The notes beneath the pieces are model-generated. The model had not been told where the DNA came from. It saw nothing but the letters and a program-made list of their open reading frames with translations, and did not search any database. A program made the translations under genes and the position numbers. This document shows positions 8,680 through 17,804 of a stretch of 64,000 nucleotides of DNA, piece after piece. Within the stretch, counting starts at the first letter, position 1. Every line of letters starts with the position of its first letter. This stretch comes from a bacterium (lineage in GTDB: Bacteria; 4484-113; JAGGVC01): assembly GCA_039961635.1 (NCBI GenBank), contig JABRWB010000031.1:1-64000 (forward strand), read 5' to 3'.

Positions 8680-8694
8680 CCGCAGGGGAGAAGT

Positions 8695-10107
8695 ATGCCT
8701 AAGAAATACGACGTGATTGTAATCGGCGGCGGGCCGGGCGGATACGAATGTGCAGTTCGCTTCGCGCAGCTCGGAAAGAAAACGCTTTGCGTGGAAAAAA
8801 AGTACTGGGGCGGAACATGTCTTAACGTCGGCTGCATTCCGTCGAAAGTATTGCTGGACGACAGCAAGCGCTACTGGGAGCTTGCGCATCTTGCCGATCA
8901 CGGAATAAACATCGACTTGGATTCGGTCAAACTGGATTTCGAAAGGATGATGGCTCGCAAGGACGGCGTCGTCAAAAAGCTGACTTCCGGCGTGAAAGTT
9001 CTGTTGGACAAAAACGGCGCTGACGGGATCATCGGTGAAGCAAGGTTCATCGGGCCGCATGAGCTTATGATTAAGTCCAAGGACGGGGAGGATAAGTATT
9101 CCGCGGACACAATCGTGATTGCAACCGGAAGCGCGCCGATGCGGATTCCCTCGCTCGGCGTGGACGACATCAACGTCGTTACTTCGGATGACGTGCTGTC
9201 GCTTCCGTCGGTGCCGCGCAGCCTGCTTGTAGTGGGCGGCGGGTATATCGGGATGGAAATGGCGAGCGTGTACAAGCGGCTGGGCAGCGAAGTGCTTATA
9301 GTGGAAATCCTGCCTTCGATATTGACCGGCCTGGAGCCGGACATAGTCAAAATCGCGCACCGCGAATTCAAGAAGCAGGGAATCGAGTTTTACTTGGAGC
9401 ACAAAGTCAAAAACGTAAACGTTTACGGCGGCGCGCGCGGCGTTCAAGTGACGTTCGAAAGCAAGGACGGCAAAGAGGAACATCGTACGGTCGAAAAGGT
9501 TCTGGTTTCGACGGGCCGCGTTCCATTTACCGAAGGACTCGATTTGGACAAGGCCGGAATCGAAAAAACCGAAAAAGGTTTCGTGAAAGTAAACGACAGG
9601 CTTGAAACAACCGCGCCGGGCGTCTATGCGATAGGCGACGTGATCGGCGGGATGATGCTGGCGCACAAGGCGTCACACGAGGGCGTCGCGCTGGCGGAGC
9701 ATCTGGCCGATGGCAAGCCTGCGCACTTCAAGGCCGCGATCCCGTACGCGGTGTTCACCAGTCCCGAAATCGCGGGCGTCGGAATGACCGAGCCGGAGGC
9801 GAAGGCCCAAGGACTCGAAATCAAAACCGGCACGTTCAGCTTCAAAGCAAGCGGCAAGGCGATGGCGCTGGGCGAAGACGAGGGGGTGGCGAAGGTTATC
9901 GCGGACGCGAAAAACGACGATTTGCTCGGGGTGCACGTAATCGGCCCGCATGCCAGCGATCTCGTTGCGGATGCGACGCTTGCGCTTGAATTCCAGGCGA
10001 GCCTTGAAGACTTCCAGGCCGCGGTGCGTATTCACCCGACGCTGAGCGAGGCAATCAAGGAAGCCGCGCTGAACGCGGACAAAAAGGCGATCAACAAAGT
10101 GAATTAG
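8695..10107 (+). CDS. lpdA: Dihydrolipoyl dehydrogenase (E3)
   Basis: This FAD-dependent disulfide oxidoreductase re-oxidises dihydrolipoamide with NAD. It has the FAD-binding GGGPGGYE at residues 11-18, the redox-active pair in GGTCLNVGC (Cys42 and Cys47), the NAD-binding VVGGGYIGMEMAS and the C-terminal HPTLSE carrying the active-site His-Glu pair. The 470-residue length is standard. The start has GGGGAGAAG seven bases upstream. It is the last gene of the 2-oxoacid dehydrogenase operon and converges on the next small gene with only about 40 bases between, without an obvious strong terminator. Confidence 0.95.
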   Translation: MPKKYDVIVIGGGPGGYECAVRFAQLGKKTLCVEKKYWGGTCLNVGCIPSKVLLDDSKRYWELAHLADHGINIDLDSVKLDFERMMARKDGVVKKLTSGVKVLLDKNGADGIIGEARFIGPHELMIKSKDGEDKYSADTIVIATGSAPMRIPSLGVDDINVVTSDDVLSLPSVPRSLLVVGGGYIGMEMASVYKRLGSEVLIVEILPSILTGLEPDIVKIAHREFKKQGIEFYLEHKVKNVNVYGGARGVQVTFESKDGKEEHRTVEKVLVSTGRVPFTEGLDLDKAGIEKTEKGFVKVNDRLETTAPGVYAIGDVIGGMMLAHKASHEGVALAEHLADGKPAHFKAAIPYAVFTSPEIAGVGMTEPEAKAQGLEIKTGTFSFKASGKAMALGEDEGVAKVIADAKNDDLLGVHVIGPHASDLVADATLALEFQASLEDFQAAVRIHPTLSEAIKEAALNADKKAINKVN

Positions 10108-10148
10108 CCCATGCAAGTATAACGGGATTTTAAATCAAATAGGCGGAT

Positions 10149-10394
10149 TCAAGCTTTTAGAAATCCTGTAATGTAGGGATTAAACAAAGCGGTAAATCCA
10201 CATTCGCCGCATACCAGCGGCACCACGGGCAAAACACCTCCGGGCACGAACGCCCCGTCAGGTCGATACGGGAACATACCGAATGCGTCACCGAAATGCC
10301 ATTCTTCCTTCCCGCAAATCGGACACAGCTTCTCGCCCCACCACTTTTCGAATATAAAGTTTCTGAGTGCGTCTTTGTCAATAACCTCCGGCAT
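10149..10394 (-). CDS. Small zinc-ribbon-like protein, unknown function
   Basis: This roughly 81-residue protein has two cysteine pairs, CPIC near residue 24 and CGECG near residue 62, so it probably binds one zinc ion as a ribbon. The start at 10394 is chosen because AGGAGC lies about nine bases upstream; a longer reading from 10439 lacks such support. It is transcribed away from oppF from a shared 62-base spacer. I cannot name a partner or function; small proteins of this layout are common as uncharacterised accessory proteins. Confidence 0.6.
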   Translation of the reverse strand: MPEVIDKDALRNFIFEKWWGEKLCPICGKEEWHFGDAFGMFPYRPDGAFVPGGVLPVVPLVCGECGFTALFNPYITGFLKA

Positions 10395-10438
10395 GGCTTG
10401 CTCCTTTCTTTTGGCTCCCGCGGATACGGGGCGTCGCA

Positions 10439-10447
10439 TGATACACT
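10439..10447 (+). promoter_or_regulatory. Extended -10 for a probably leaderless oppF transcript
   Basis: TGA-TACACT ends nine bases before the TTG start of oppF. There is no Shine-Dalgarno in the interval. Confidence 0.4.
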
Positions 10448-10456
10448 TTCAAAGAC

Positions 10457-11488
10457 TTGAGCGCCACTTCAATTCCTGCGGCAACCGCAAAGGACGGCAT
10501 CCTGCTCCGCGTCGAAAACCTGGTCAAGCATTTTCCCATCCGCGCCGGGATTTTCGGCCAGAAGACCGTCGGCAGGACGCGTGCGGTGGACGGCGTATCG
10601 TTTGACATAGCCCGCGGCGAAACTCTCGGGCTGGTGGGCGAAAGCGGGTGCGGCAAGTCCACGACAGCGCGGCTTGTCCTGCGGCTGATCGAGCCGACCG
10701 CGGGGAAGGTAGAGCTTGACGGCGCGGAGATCACTGGCCTGGACGGCCTCGCGCTGCGCGAAAAGCGCCGCGAGATGCAGATTATCTTTCAGGATCCGCA
10801 CGGAAGTCTCAACCCGCGGATGCGCGTAGGTGAAATCGTACGCGAACCTCTGGACGTATTCCGCGTAGGAACAGCGCGCGAACGCGCGGAGCGCGCGCGG
10901 GAATTGCTCGCAACCGTGGAACTTCCGAAAGACGCTTACGGCCGATATCCGCACGAGTTCAGCGGCGGCCAGCGCCAGCGCATCGGAATCGCGCGGGCTC
11001 TCGCGCTCTCGCCCAAGCTCATCGTATGCGACGAGCCGGTGTCCGCGCTGGACGTTTCGATCCAGGCGCAGGTAGTCAACTTGCTTATGCGGCTGCAGGC
11101 AGAGCTTGAGCTGACTTATCTATTCATCGCACACGACTTGGCTGTTGTGCGCCAGATATCGCGGCGCGTGGCCGTTATGTATCTGGGCAAAATCGTGGAG
11201 CTCGCGCCGAGCGACATAATTTACGGCGGCGCGGTGCATCCATATACGCTCGCGCTGCTTTCCGCGGTGCCGATCCCCGATCCGCAAGTAAAAATGAACC
11301 GCGTCCCTCTGACGGGCGAAGTGCCGAGCGCCGCGAATCCGCCGTCCGGATGCAGGTTCCATACGCGCTGCCCGTACGCGACCGAGCTGTGCAAGGAGAA
11401 GGAGCCGGAACTGGCCGAAGTCGCGCCGGGCCATCTGGCTGCGTGTCATTACTGGGAAAAAACAAGAATATGTCAACAGTCAGTATGA
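10457..11488 (+). CDS. oppF: Oligopeptide/dipeptide ABC transporter ATP-binding protein (OppF/DppF type)
   Basis: This cytoplasmic ATPase energises peptide import. It has Walker [10 protein letters not shown], the Q-loop IIFQDP, the ABC signature [15 protein letters not shown], Walker B LIVCDEP with the following SALDVSIQ, and the His switch AHDLAVV. The C-terminal oligopeptide-transport extension is present, with the Cys-bearing FHTRCPYA region. The start is a TTG at 10457 with no Shine-Dalgarno and a -10-like box nine bases upstream, suggesting a leaderless message. No permease or solute-binding gene is adjacent; the partner ATPase (OppD type) is 15 kb away at 25518-26585, so the transporter is split across the genome. 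Confidence 0.85.
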   Translation: MSATSIPAATAKDGILLRVENLVKHFPIRAGIFGQKTVGRTRAVDGVSFDIARGETLGLVGESGCGKSTTARLVLRLIEPTAGKVELDGAEITGLDGLALREKRREMQIIFQDPHGSLNPRMRVGEIVREPLDVFRVGTARERAERARELLATVELPKDAYGRYPHEFSGGQRQRIGIARALALSPKLIVCDEPVSALDVSIQAQVVNLLMRLQAELELTYLFIAHDLAVVRQISRRVAVMYLGKIVELAPSDIIYGGAVHPYTLALLSAVPIPDPQVKMNRVPLTGEVPSAANPPSGCRFHTRCPYATELCKEKEPELAEVAPGHLAACHYWEKTRICQQSV

Positions 11489-11518
11489 AATGCGCCGTTT
11501 TGCAGGATACTATATGAT

Positions 11519-11542
11519 AAGCCGCCTGCTATAATGCGGCTT
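11519..11542 (+). promoter_or_regulatory. Promoter -10 in the loop of an inverted repeat upstream of tpl
   Basis: AAGCCGC (11519-11525) and GCGGCTT (11536-11542) form a 7-bp inverted repeat. Its 10-base loop contains TGC-TATAAT, an extended -10 with hexamer at 11530-11535. It could be an operator over the tpl promoter, or a weak terminator for oppF. Confidence 0.45.
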
Positions 11543-11585
11543 TCAAGGGGCTTGGCTCGTACATATCACTTTTTGGAGGCATCCG

Positions 11586-12986
11586 ATGGCGATTAGGCAC
11601 GTTCCAGAGCCGTTCAAGATCAAATCGGTCGAACCGCTCCGCCGGACCACCCGCGAGGAGCGTGAACGCGCCATTCGGGATGCCGGGTACAACACGTTCC
11701 TGCTTCGGAGCGAGGACGTTTACATAGATTTGCTCACGGACAGTGGGACATCCGCCATGAGCGACCGACAATGGGCGGGGCTTATGCTGGGCGACGAGGC
11801 ATATGCAGGCAGCCGCAACTTTTACAACCTGGTCGCGTCCATGCAGGACGTGATGGGCTACAAATACCTCGTCCCCACACACCAGGGCCGCGGCGCCGAA
11901 CACCTGATGAGCCGGATCCTCATCGAGCAAGGCGATTACATCCCCGGAAACATGTACTTCACGACGACCCGGCTGCATCAGGAGCTTGCAGGCGGAACAT
12001 TCGTGGACGTGATCGTGGACGAGGCGCACGATCCGCAAAACACGTTTCCATGGAAAGGCAACGTCAGCATCGAGAAAATGCAGAAGCTGATCGAAAAGGT
12101 CGGCGCGGACAGGATTCCGTACTTAAGCTTCGAAACGAGCGTCAATATGGCGGGCGGCCAGCCGTACTCGATGCAAAACGCGCGGGAAGTGTACGAGTTT
12201 TGCACGAAGCACGGGATAAAGGTGATGCTTGACGCGACCCGCATCGCCGAAAACGCGTTCTTTATCAAGCGCAACGAGCCGGGTTATCAAGGCAAGACGA
12301 TCAAGGAAATCATACGGGAGCTTTGCGCCTACTCCGACGGCTGCACGATGAGCGCAAAGAAGGACGGCCTGGTCAATATCGGCGGATTCCTTGCCATGAA
12401 CGATGAGGATTTCTACGAGCAGGCGATGAACCTGGTGGTCGTGTACGAAGGGCTGCACACCTACGGCGGAATGGCCGGGCGCGACATGGAGGCGCTTGCC
12501 ATCGGGCTTCAGGAAGTGACCGACGAAGCGTATCTTGAATACAGAATCGGCCAAACCAGATACCTGGGGACTAAGCTCCACGAAGCGGGCGTGCCGATTG
12601 TCCTGCCGGTCGGAAGTCACGCGGTGTTCGTTGACGCGAAGCGGTTTCTGCCGCACGTTGACCAGGATCTATATCCGGCGCAGAGACTTGCCGCGGAGAT
12701 TTACCTCGAGGGCGGAGTGCGCTCGATGGAGCGCGGAAACGTATCTTCCGGCCGCGGGCCAGACGGCCTGAACCGCAGGCCGAAGCTGGAACTCGTCCGG
12801 CTCACGATTCCGCGCCGCGTCTACACGCAGTCGCATATGGACTACACCGCTGAAAGCGTGATAGAGGTCTTCAAGCGCCGCGCGGATATCGGCGGGCTGA
12901 AAATGATTTACGAGCCGTCGGAATTGCGATTCTTCCAGGCGAGGTTCGAGCCGGTCGCTGCGGGGGTCGCGGTCGAGGCGGGGTAG
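11586..12986 (+). CDS. tpl: Tyrosine phenol-lyase
   Basis: This PLP enzyme (EC 4.1.99.2 by homology) splits tyrosine to phenol, pyruvate and ammonia. It belongs to the tryptophanase/TPL family, and several residues favour TPL: Arg383 in SMERG corresponds to Citrobacter freundii TPL Arg381, which contacts the phenol oxygen and is not Arg in tryptophanase. Tyr73 (TPL Tyr71), Thr126 (Thr124), Asp216 and Arg219 (Asp214 and Arg217) and Phe450 (Phe448) are also kept. The PLP-binding lysine is Lys259 in SAKKD. Length, 466 residues, is close to the family norm, with a short extra C-terminal tail. TTGGAGG lies upstream of the ATG. Phenol would be released unless degraded elsewhere. Confidence 0.9.
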   Translation: MAIRHVPEPFKIKSVEPLRRTTREERERAIRDAGYNTFLLRSEDVYIDLLTDSGTSAMSDRQWAGLMLGDEAYAGSRNFYNLVASMQDVMGYKYLVPTHQGRGAEHLMSRILIEQGDYIPGNMYFTTTRLHQELAGGTFVDVIVDEAHDPQNTFPWKGNVSIEKMQKLIEKVGADRIPYLSFETSVNMAGGQPYSMQNAREVYEFCTKHGIKVMLDATRIAENAFFIKRNEPGYQGKTIKEIIRELCAYSDGCTMSAKKDGLVNIGGFLAMNDEDFYEQAMNLVVVYEGLHTYGGMAGRDMEALAIGLQEVTDEAYLEYRIGQTRYLGTKLHEAGVPIVLPVGSHAVFVDAKRFLPHVDQDLYPAQRLAAEIYLEGGVRSMERGNVSSGRGPDGLNRRPKLELVRLTIPRRVYTQSHMDYTAESVIEVFKRRADIGGLKMIYEPSELRFFQARFEPVAAGVAVEAG

Positions 12987-13011
12987 ACAAACAAGCCTGC
13001 ACTAAACAAAG

Positions 13012-14568
13012 CTACTTCTTCCCCACCCTTTTCGCACCGATGAAGCGCTCCTTGTAATAGCCCTCGCTCATGTTCGAAATCGTCACTTCGCCCTGTGCGC
13101 TGGACGCGTGCACGAAGTCGCCGTCGCCGAGGTAAAGCCCTACGTGGCTCGCCCCGGCCTTGTATGTGGTAAAGAAGACCAGATCCCCCGGACGCAAATC
13201 TTCCTTGTCCACCGAAACACCGAGGTCGCGATACATATCCGCGGCCGATCGCGGCAGGTCGTTTACGCCGGTCGCGGTCTGAATCAGGTAGTAAATGAAA
13301 CCGCTGCAATCGAAGCCGCCCGGCGACTCTCCGCTCCATCTGTAGGGCGTGCCCCTAAGAGACAGCGCACGATTGATCAAATCCGCCCCCAAACTGCGCT
13401 TTACACCGCGCAGTCCGCCCTGCTTGAGAAAGTCGGCTTCCGATTTAAGGTACTCGCTGTACATCCAGCCGGTTTTGCCGTTGTATTTTACGAGCGTCCA
13501 TTTCTCTTCGCGGCCGAGCACCTTGACTTTCACACCCGCGTCAAGCTGGTCGAGGACGTCCGCAGTTATGCTTGGATCCTTCCTGAAATTGATCGAGTCG
13601 CCCGAAACGACGTACGTCGGTGCTTCCTGCGCTTTGTCTATTCGGACGTAACGCTGGTGCACCCAGCCTGTGTATCCTTTATCCGGGCTCGCGACCAACA
13701 CGTAATTATTCAGCCACGATTTCTTGACGAATCTTAAGCCTTTCGGCAGCTTGCGGATCACCTTCGCGCTTTCGGACGGCTTCTCGCGCAAATTCACGTC
13801 GTCGCCCGTTATCACGACGTAGTCGAGCTGCTTCACGAAATCGCCGAATACCCATCCTCGTTTGCCCTGCCCCGGAATACTGACAAAATACCAAGGCTTG
13901 CGCTCTTCAACAATGTATACCTTTTCGCCCGTGGTCACACTGCCGATTACATCCGAGCGCAGATTCGGCTTCGCTCGAAGGTTCACGTTTTCAGCCGTGA
14001 TAAGCGCAATCAGGTCGCTTCCTTCCACGGCAGCCGTCGTAAACGAATCGAACTTGCCCGAATCCTTCTCCGGTTTTTGGGGCGATGCGGGGGCAGGCTC
14101 GGAGCCTTGTTTGACAACTATCGCATTCGCGGGCGATTCCGCGGATGGCTTTGCGTTTTCAGATTCGGCCGGCTTATCCGTTGTATCCGGTTTTCCGGAA
14201 TCGCCTTCTTCAGCAGGCTGACCATCACTCTCGGCTTGGACACCATCCCCGTTCGGACCCGAAGAGGGAACGAGCAGCTTGCTCCATACCCATCCTTCGA
14301 TCCTGTTTTCCTCGGAGACGGTGGCAACCAAAATCCAGGACTTCTCAGTTCTAACCTTGTATACCAGAACACCTGGCTCGAAAGCGGTCAGGACTTCATA
14401 AGAAGATGACGGGCCGGAGCGAACATTTGCTCCTGAATCTGCGACAGTGAAATATATCCGCGCTTCGGCTTCCTGCTCCTGCGCGTGCAGGGAGCTTCCC
14501 TGTGGGAACAAACTTATCGCCGAAGCCGCAAAGGCGGCCAGCAGCCAAGCTGCGGTGAAACGGTGCAT
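13012..14568 (-). CDS. Secreted NlpC/P60 peptidoglycan hydrolase with tandem SH3 domains
   Basis: This probable cell-wall endopeptidase cleaves peptide bonds in peptidoglycan stems. It begins with a signal peptide ending near residue 30 and then carries several bacterial SH3 repeats (recognisable by NVRSGPS, NLRAKP, NLREKP and NFRKDP starts), interrupted after the first by a long acidic/Pro-rich linker. The C-terminal NlpC/P60 domain has the catalytic triad residues Cys421 (DCSGF), His475 (SHVGLY) and His487 (VHAS). The ATG at 14568 has GGAGG five bases upstream; a TTG one codon earlier is possible. A good promoter (TTGCAT-N16-TATAAT with TGC) precedes it. The cleavage site within the stem peptide cannot be told from sequence. 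Confidence 0.88.
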   Translation of the reverse strand: MHRFTAAWLLAAFAASAISLFPQGSSLHAQEQEAEARIYFTVADSGANVRSGPSSSYEVLTAFEPGVLVYKVRTEKSWILVATVSEENRIEGWVWSKLLVPSSGPNGDGVQAESDGQPAEEGDSGKPDTTDKPAESENAKPSAESPANAIVVKQGSEPAPASPQKPEKDSGKFDSFTTAAVEGSDLIALITAENVNLRAKPNLRSDVIGSVTTGEKVYIVEERKPWYFVSIPGQGKRGWVFGDFVKQLDYVVITGDDVNLREKPSESAKVIRKLPKGLRFVKKSWLNNYVLVASPDKGYTGWVHQRYVRIDKAQEAPTYVVSGDSINFRKDPSITADVLDQLDAGVKVKVLGREEKWTLVKYNGKTGWMYSEYLKSEADFLKQGGLRGVKRSLGADLINRALSLRGTPYRWSGESPGGFDCSGFIYYLIQTATGVNDLPRSAADMYRDLGVSVDKEDLRPGDLVFFTTYKAGASHVGLYLGDGDFVHASSAQGEVTISNMSEGYYKERFIGAKRVGKK

Positions 14569-14624
14569 CAACTCCTCCGGCTCGCGCTGTAACCGTCGCG
14601 AGTAGTAGGCGGCTGCGAGGGACG

Positions 14625-14652
14625 ATTATAGCAAAACGAAGACGCAATGCAA
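14625..14652 (-). promoter_or_regulatory. Promoter of the NlpC/P60 gene
   Basis: On the minus strand TTGCAT (14652-14647), a 16-bp spacer and TATAAT (14630-14625) preceded by TGC. Transcription would start near 14618, about 50 bases before the start codon. Confidence 0.65.
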
Positions 14653-14726
14653 TCCGCAAAGTTCAAATTTTCGAAACCCCGTTCTTGATGCGTGTGAAAA
14701 TAAAGGCCGATATTCACATTCTACTG

Positions 14727-15593
14727 CTAATTTTTCTGTTTACGGCCGGCCTTAGTCTCGGCCATTGTACGCTTGAATAACAAAGCGTCCTCGTGCATTA
14801 TCTTGTGAGGCGACTCGCAAATAATCCGCCCAGCGCAACCAAACGTCTTTAGAGCCTTGAACAGGTCGCGCCACTCGAGATCGCTTTCCTCGATGGGCAT
14901 ATGCTCGCGTTCCCCCTTGTCCGAGTATTCGATGCCGGAGAGGTGTATGTGCATTGCTCGCAGCCCTTTTTCCTCGCCGAGCGCGTCTCCGATCATTTCC
15001 AGCGCCTTGCACCATTCCTTGTAGCTGTTCCACTTGCCGCCGGTGCGCGCGTGGAGATGCGACCAGTCTATGCAGGGTTGCGTATGCGGAAACTCCTTCG
15101 ACATTCGAATCACTTCTTCGAGCCGGCCGTATGCCGCATCCTTGCCCGTAAGCTCAGGCCTGAGAGTAACCCTAAGCTTTTTGTTTTCGTACTGCTTGAT
15201 TACTTCCGAAAATGCCTTGAATGTGAGCTTTTCCACCTCGTCGCGCTCCCGCTGCATCAAAAACGCCGGATGAAAAACGATATCGGTGGCCCCTGCAATC
15301 TCTCCCATTTCCGCGGACTGGATGATGCGGCCGATACTCGCCTCGAGCTTGTCGGGCTCTTTCGCGGCGAGGTTGATGTAATAAGGCGCGTGAACGCTTA
15401 GTGCGACTTCGTTTTCTGCGGCGGCCGCCTTGAATTCGGCGCACTTCTCCTTTTTCAGCCGCACGCCGTGCACCCATTCAAGTTCGAGCGCGTCAAGCCC
15501 GAGGGCGCGTATTTCCGCGATGCCCTTCAGACTGTCGCCCGAAGGCACCGTAATGGGCACACCCGCGGTACCAAAAATAAAATCAACGGCCAA
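14727..15593 (-). CDS. Endonuclease IV-like TIM-barrel protein (archaeal type)
   Basis: This 288-residue protein resembles endonuclease IV (AP endonuclease, zinc-dependent). Metal-ligand-like residues appear in order: His in SVHAPYYINL, His in VFHPA, Glu in RPELTG, Asp and His in CIDWSHLH, His in HIHLSG, and Glu in ICESP. The start IFGTAGVP and the HLSGIEYSDKGEREH segment look like the archaeal branch of the family rather than E. coli Nfo; the Nfo Asp229-x-His231 pair is not clearly kept. It may act in base-excision repair, but the xylose-isomerase-like superfamily also includes non-nucleases. Start is TTG at 15593 with GAGGA eight bases upstream. It is separated from neighbours by about 100-150 bases and seems monocistronic. 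Confidence 0.7.
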   Translation of the reverse strand: MAVDFIFGTAGVPITVPSGDSLKGIAEIRALGLDALELEWVHGVRLKKEKCAEFKAAAAENEVALSVHAPYYINLAAKEPDKLEASIGRIIQSAEMGEIAGATDIVFHPAFLMQRERDEVEKLTFKAFSEVIKQYENKKLRVTLRPELTGKDAAYGRLEEVIRMSKEFPHTQPCIDWSHLHARTGGKWNSYKEWCKALEMIGDALGEEKGLRAMHIHLSGIEYSDKGEREHMPIEESDLEWRDLFKALKTFGCAGRIICESPHKIMHEDALLFKRTMAETKAGRKQKN

Positions 15594-15694
15594 TCGAATT
15601 CCTCGGCAAGGCGCGGCATGGATGTCCGGCGGAGACTCAAATTAATACCCGGAAGCAAACAATAGCAAACAATCCCGGCCGGCCTCGACCGTCA

Positions 15695-17671
15695 TTATTC
15701 GCCGCCCTCCCCGCTTGGCGCAGGAACTTCGACCTCGATTGTTTTCCCATCGCCTTCCGACGATTCCGGAGGCGGGATGGTGATGGGAATGGAAGTGCCG
15801 CCGGCGCCTTGTTGAAGCTCTCGTTGCTTCTTCTGGGCTTGGTCGATGCGCGCCTTGACTTCGTCCGCCTTTTGGTCTTCTTCGAGCTTCACGAACAAGC
15901 CGCGAATAGTCGTCAAAACGGTTGTGTCGTAACCGGCATACTTGAGGGCTTGATCGGCGGCGGCGACCGCGTTCTCCTTGTCACCCTTTTCGGAGAGGAA
16001 CTCCGCCAATGCCAGATGATAGTAGGGCTGATATTCGTATTTTGCGATCGCGTCCCTGTAGCCTTTCTCGATCAAGGCATCAAGTTCCTCTGCGGTTTTC
16101 TTCAGCTCGGACTTGTGCGCCTCGTCCTTTCGCCATGTGTCGTAACACCAGGCGACGAAGTAATAGGACTGCGCGCTCTCCTTGTAAACTACGTCACGCG
16201 CTTCCTCGAATGCAAGCACCGCCTCCTCGTACCGCGGCGGGCCCTTTTCATCCTCGATGGACGGCGGCGAACTGACGTACGGCTCGGCCGCGGCTTTTTC
16301 CGCATCCTCGCCTTCCGCCGGCACGTACCAGCTTGCCGCCTTGGGACCCTTTCCTTCCTTCAAAAGCGAAATCGCTTCTTTGATTCTTTCGGGCAGAATC
16401 TTGCCTTCCTCCAGAATACCGAATTCCTCCGCAACAATGTGCAGCTTTGCTTCGATTTCGGGTTCGGGCTGCTCCGGCTGGACGTTTGGCTCGCCTTGCA
16501 TGGCGCGGTAACCTTTGATGTAAGGATCTTTCACGCTGAACGGAAACGCCTTTGCCAGCCTGTTTTCGTAAAGATATCTGTCGAATGTGCCCTGCGTGTT
16601 CAGCGTTATATGGCGGATTTTAACTTTCGTATACTTGGCCTCGTAAGTCCAGGCAAGCTCTTCTTCGGTCGGCTCGTAAGAATCTTCCTTTTTGTTTATG
16701 CGGCGGAACTCCTTTTTAAGGTCGTCCAGTATTTCTTCCTGCTTCTTGTCTTTGGTCTGCGCGATCTTCTCGATTAGTTGCACTTTTTCAAATCCATATT
16801 CGTTCTCGAACCAAGGCGTTACATCACCCGGATTCTTAAGACTGAAAACTTCCTTGTCGAAATTTTCACTGAAAAATCCGAGGCCGAGAGGCGACGGCAC
16901 TTCGCCACCCTCATCGCGCGAATAAAAGTCGTAACTGAACAGCCTTGCGAGATCCGCGAATTCCGTGCCGCCTTCAAGCTGGTCGTCCACGGTTTTCTTT
17001 ACCAACTCGACTAGCGAGGATTTGCGCTCCGAAATCTGCTCCTCGATGTTTTTTCTCACCTTGTCCAGCAACAGCTCGTCCCTGGTTATTTCGTAAAACT
17101 TCTGCTCGTCCCAACCCTGCGCCTCCAAAAATCTAAGAAACGCAGCGTGTTCCGCCTCGCCCTTTTCAAGATTTTGACGGATTTCCCCAAGAATCGTATC
17201 GGGCTTCTTGCTGTCGGAAGAGTCCTTTTTGAACTGCGCCTTGGCGGTTTCAATCGCTTTGCGGACTTCATCCTCGCCGACCTTGATGGAGTGCCGCTTG
17301 CCATACGCCCGGATTGCTTCGTCCGCAAGAACTGCCTTGTATACCTGGTTCATTAGGTCGAGGTCGTCCTGCGGCGATTTGCCTTGTGAAGGATTCGCTT
17401 CACGATTCTTTTGAGCGTTGTTGTATAACTCGTTGAAGCGGTCGTATTTGACCTTGCTGTCTCCGATTTCCGCAATGAGCTCCGGCATTCCGGCGGCAGC
17501 TGCGCCCGGTACGCCGGTTCGGTTCACATTGAACACGTACTGACCGCCGAGTCCGGCGAACACGCTAATTACGAAGATTACGGCGAACCAGGCGAGCCAT
17601 GTCTGGCCTCTTTTCCTGATTCTGTTCATCAAGCGGTCCGAACTCATTCCGCTGTGCTTGGGCGTTGACAT
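15695..17671 (-). CDS. Membrane-anchored PpiC-type peptidyl-prolyl isomerase/chaperone (SurA/PpiD-like)
   Basis: A single transmembrane segment (TWLAWFAVIFVISVFAGLGG, about residues 24-43) anchors a large periplasmic part. It is followed by a SurA-N-like helical region, then a parvulin-type rotamase domain recognisable by EFADLARLFS, GLGFFSENFDKEVFSL and a final GFEKVQLIEK strand. The last third is helical and TPR-like, ending in a Pro/Glu-rich tail. The likely role is folding of exported and outer-membrane proteins, useful given the beta-barrel encoded in this window. I prefer the ATG at 17671 because GGAA lies about eight bases before it; a GTG three codons earlier is open. A small GCAA-tetraloop hairpin precedes the start. 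Catalytic isomerase activity is not assured because rotamase residues are only partly conserved. Confidence 0.75.
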   Translation of the reverse strand: MSTPKHSGMSSDRLMNRIRKRGQTWLAWFAVIFVISVFAGLGGQYVFNVNRTGVPGAAAAGMPELIAEIGDSKVKYDRFNELYNNAQKNREANPSQGKSPQDDLDLMNQVYKAVLADEAIRAYGKRHSIKVGEDEVRKAIETAKAQFKKDSSDSKKPDTILGEIRQNLEKGEAEHAAFLRFLEAQGWDEQKFYEITRDELLLDKVRKNIEEQISERKSSLVELVKKTVDDQLEGGTEFADLARLFSYDFYSRDEGGEVPSPLGLGFFSENFDKEVFSLKNPGDVTPWFENEYGFEKVQLIEKIAQTKDKKQEEILDDLKKEFRRINKKEDSYEPTEEELAWTYEAKYTKVKIRHITLNTQGTFDRYLYENRLAKAFPFSVKDPYIKGYRAMQGEPNVQPEQPEPEIEAKLHIVAEEFGILEEGKILPERIKEAISLLKEGKGPKAASWYVPAEGEDAEKAAAEPYVSSPPSIEDEKGPPRYEEAVLAFEEARDVVYKESAQSYYFVAWCYDTWRKDEAHKSELKKTAEELDALIEKGYRDAIAKYEYQPYYHLALAEFLSEKGDKENAVAAADQALKYAGYDTTVLTTIRGLFVKLEEDQKADEVKARIDQAQKKQRELQQGAGGTSIPITIPPPESSEGDGKTIEVEVPAPSGEGGE

Positions 17672-17694
17672 CCAATTCACTTCCGATACGGATT

Positions 17695-17708
17695 TTCCCT
17701 TGCGGGAA
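17695..17708 (-). other. GCAA-tetraloop hairpin in the leader of the PpiC-type gene
   Basis: On the minus strand TTCCC-GCAA-GGGAA forms a perfect 5-bp stem with a GNRA-type loop, about 24 bases before the start codon. It may influence translation or mRNA stability; no function is shown. Confidence 0.35.
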
Positions 17709-17787
17709 CCTCAAATGATAGATTAACGCGGCGCCGATTGCAAGTGCGCAATTGCCGCCGCAGGCTCCGCAGCGCAAACGGCGGCGG

Positions 17788-17796
17788 TGTTATAAG
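17788..17796 (+). promoter_or_regulatory. Extended -10 for a leaderless SDR transcript
   Basis: TGT-TATAAG ends eight bases before the ATG at 17805, and the interval has no Shine-Dalgarno. Confidence 0.55.
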
Positions 17797-17804
17797 CGAA
17801 TGCG

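Noticed and set aside
11586-12986. Tryptophanase reading of the PLP lyase
   Set aside because: Arg at the TPL Arg381 position plus the GYNTFLL, SDRQWAG and AGRDMEA blocks fit tyrosine phenol-lyase; tryptophanase has different residues there.
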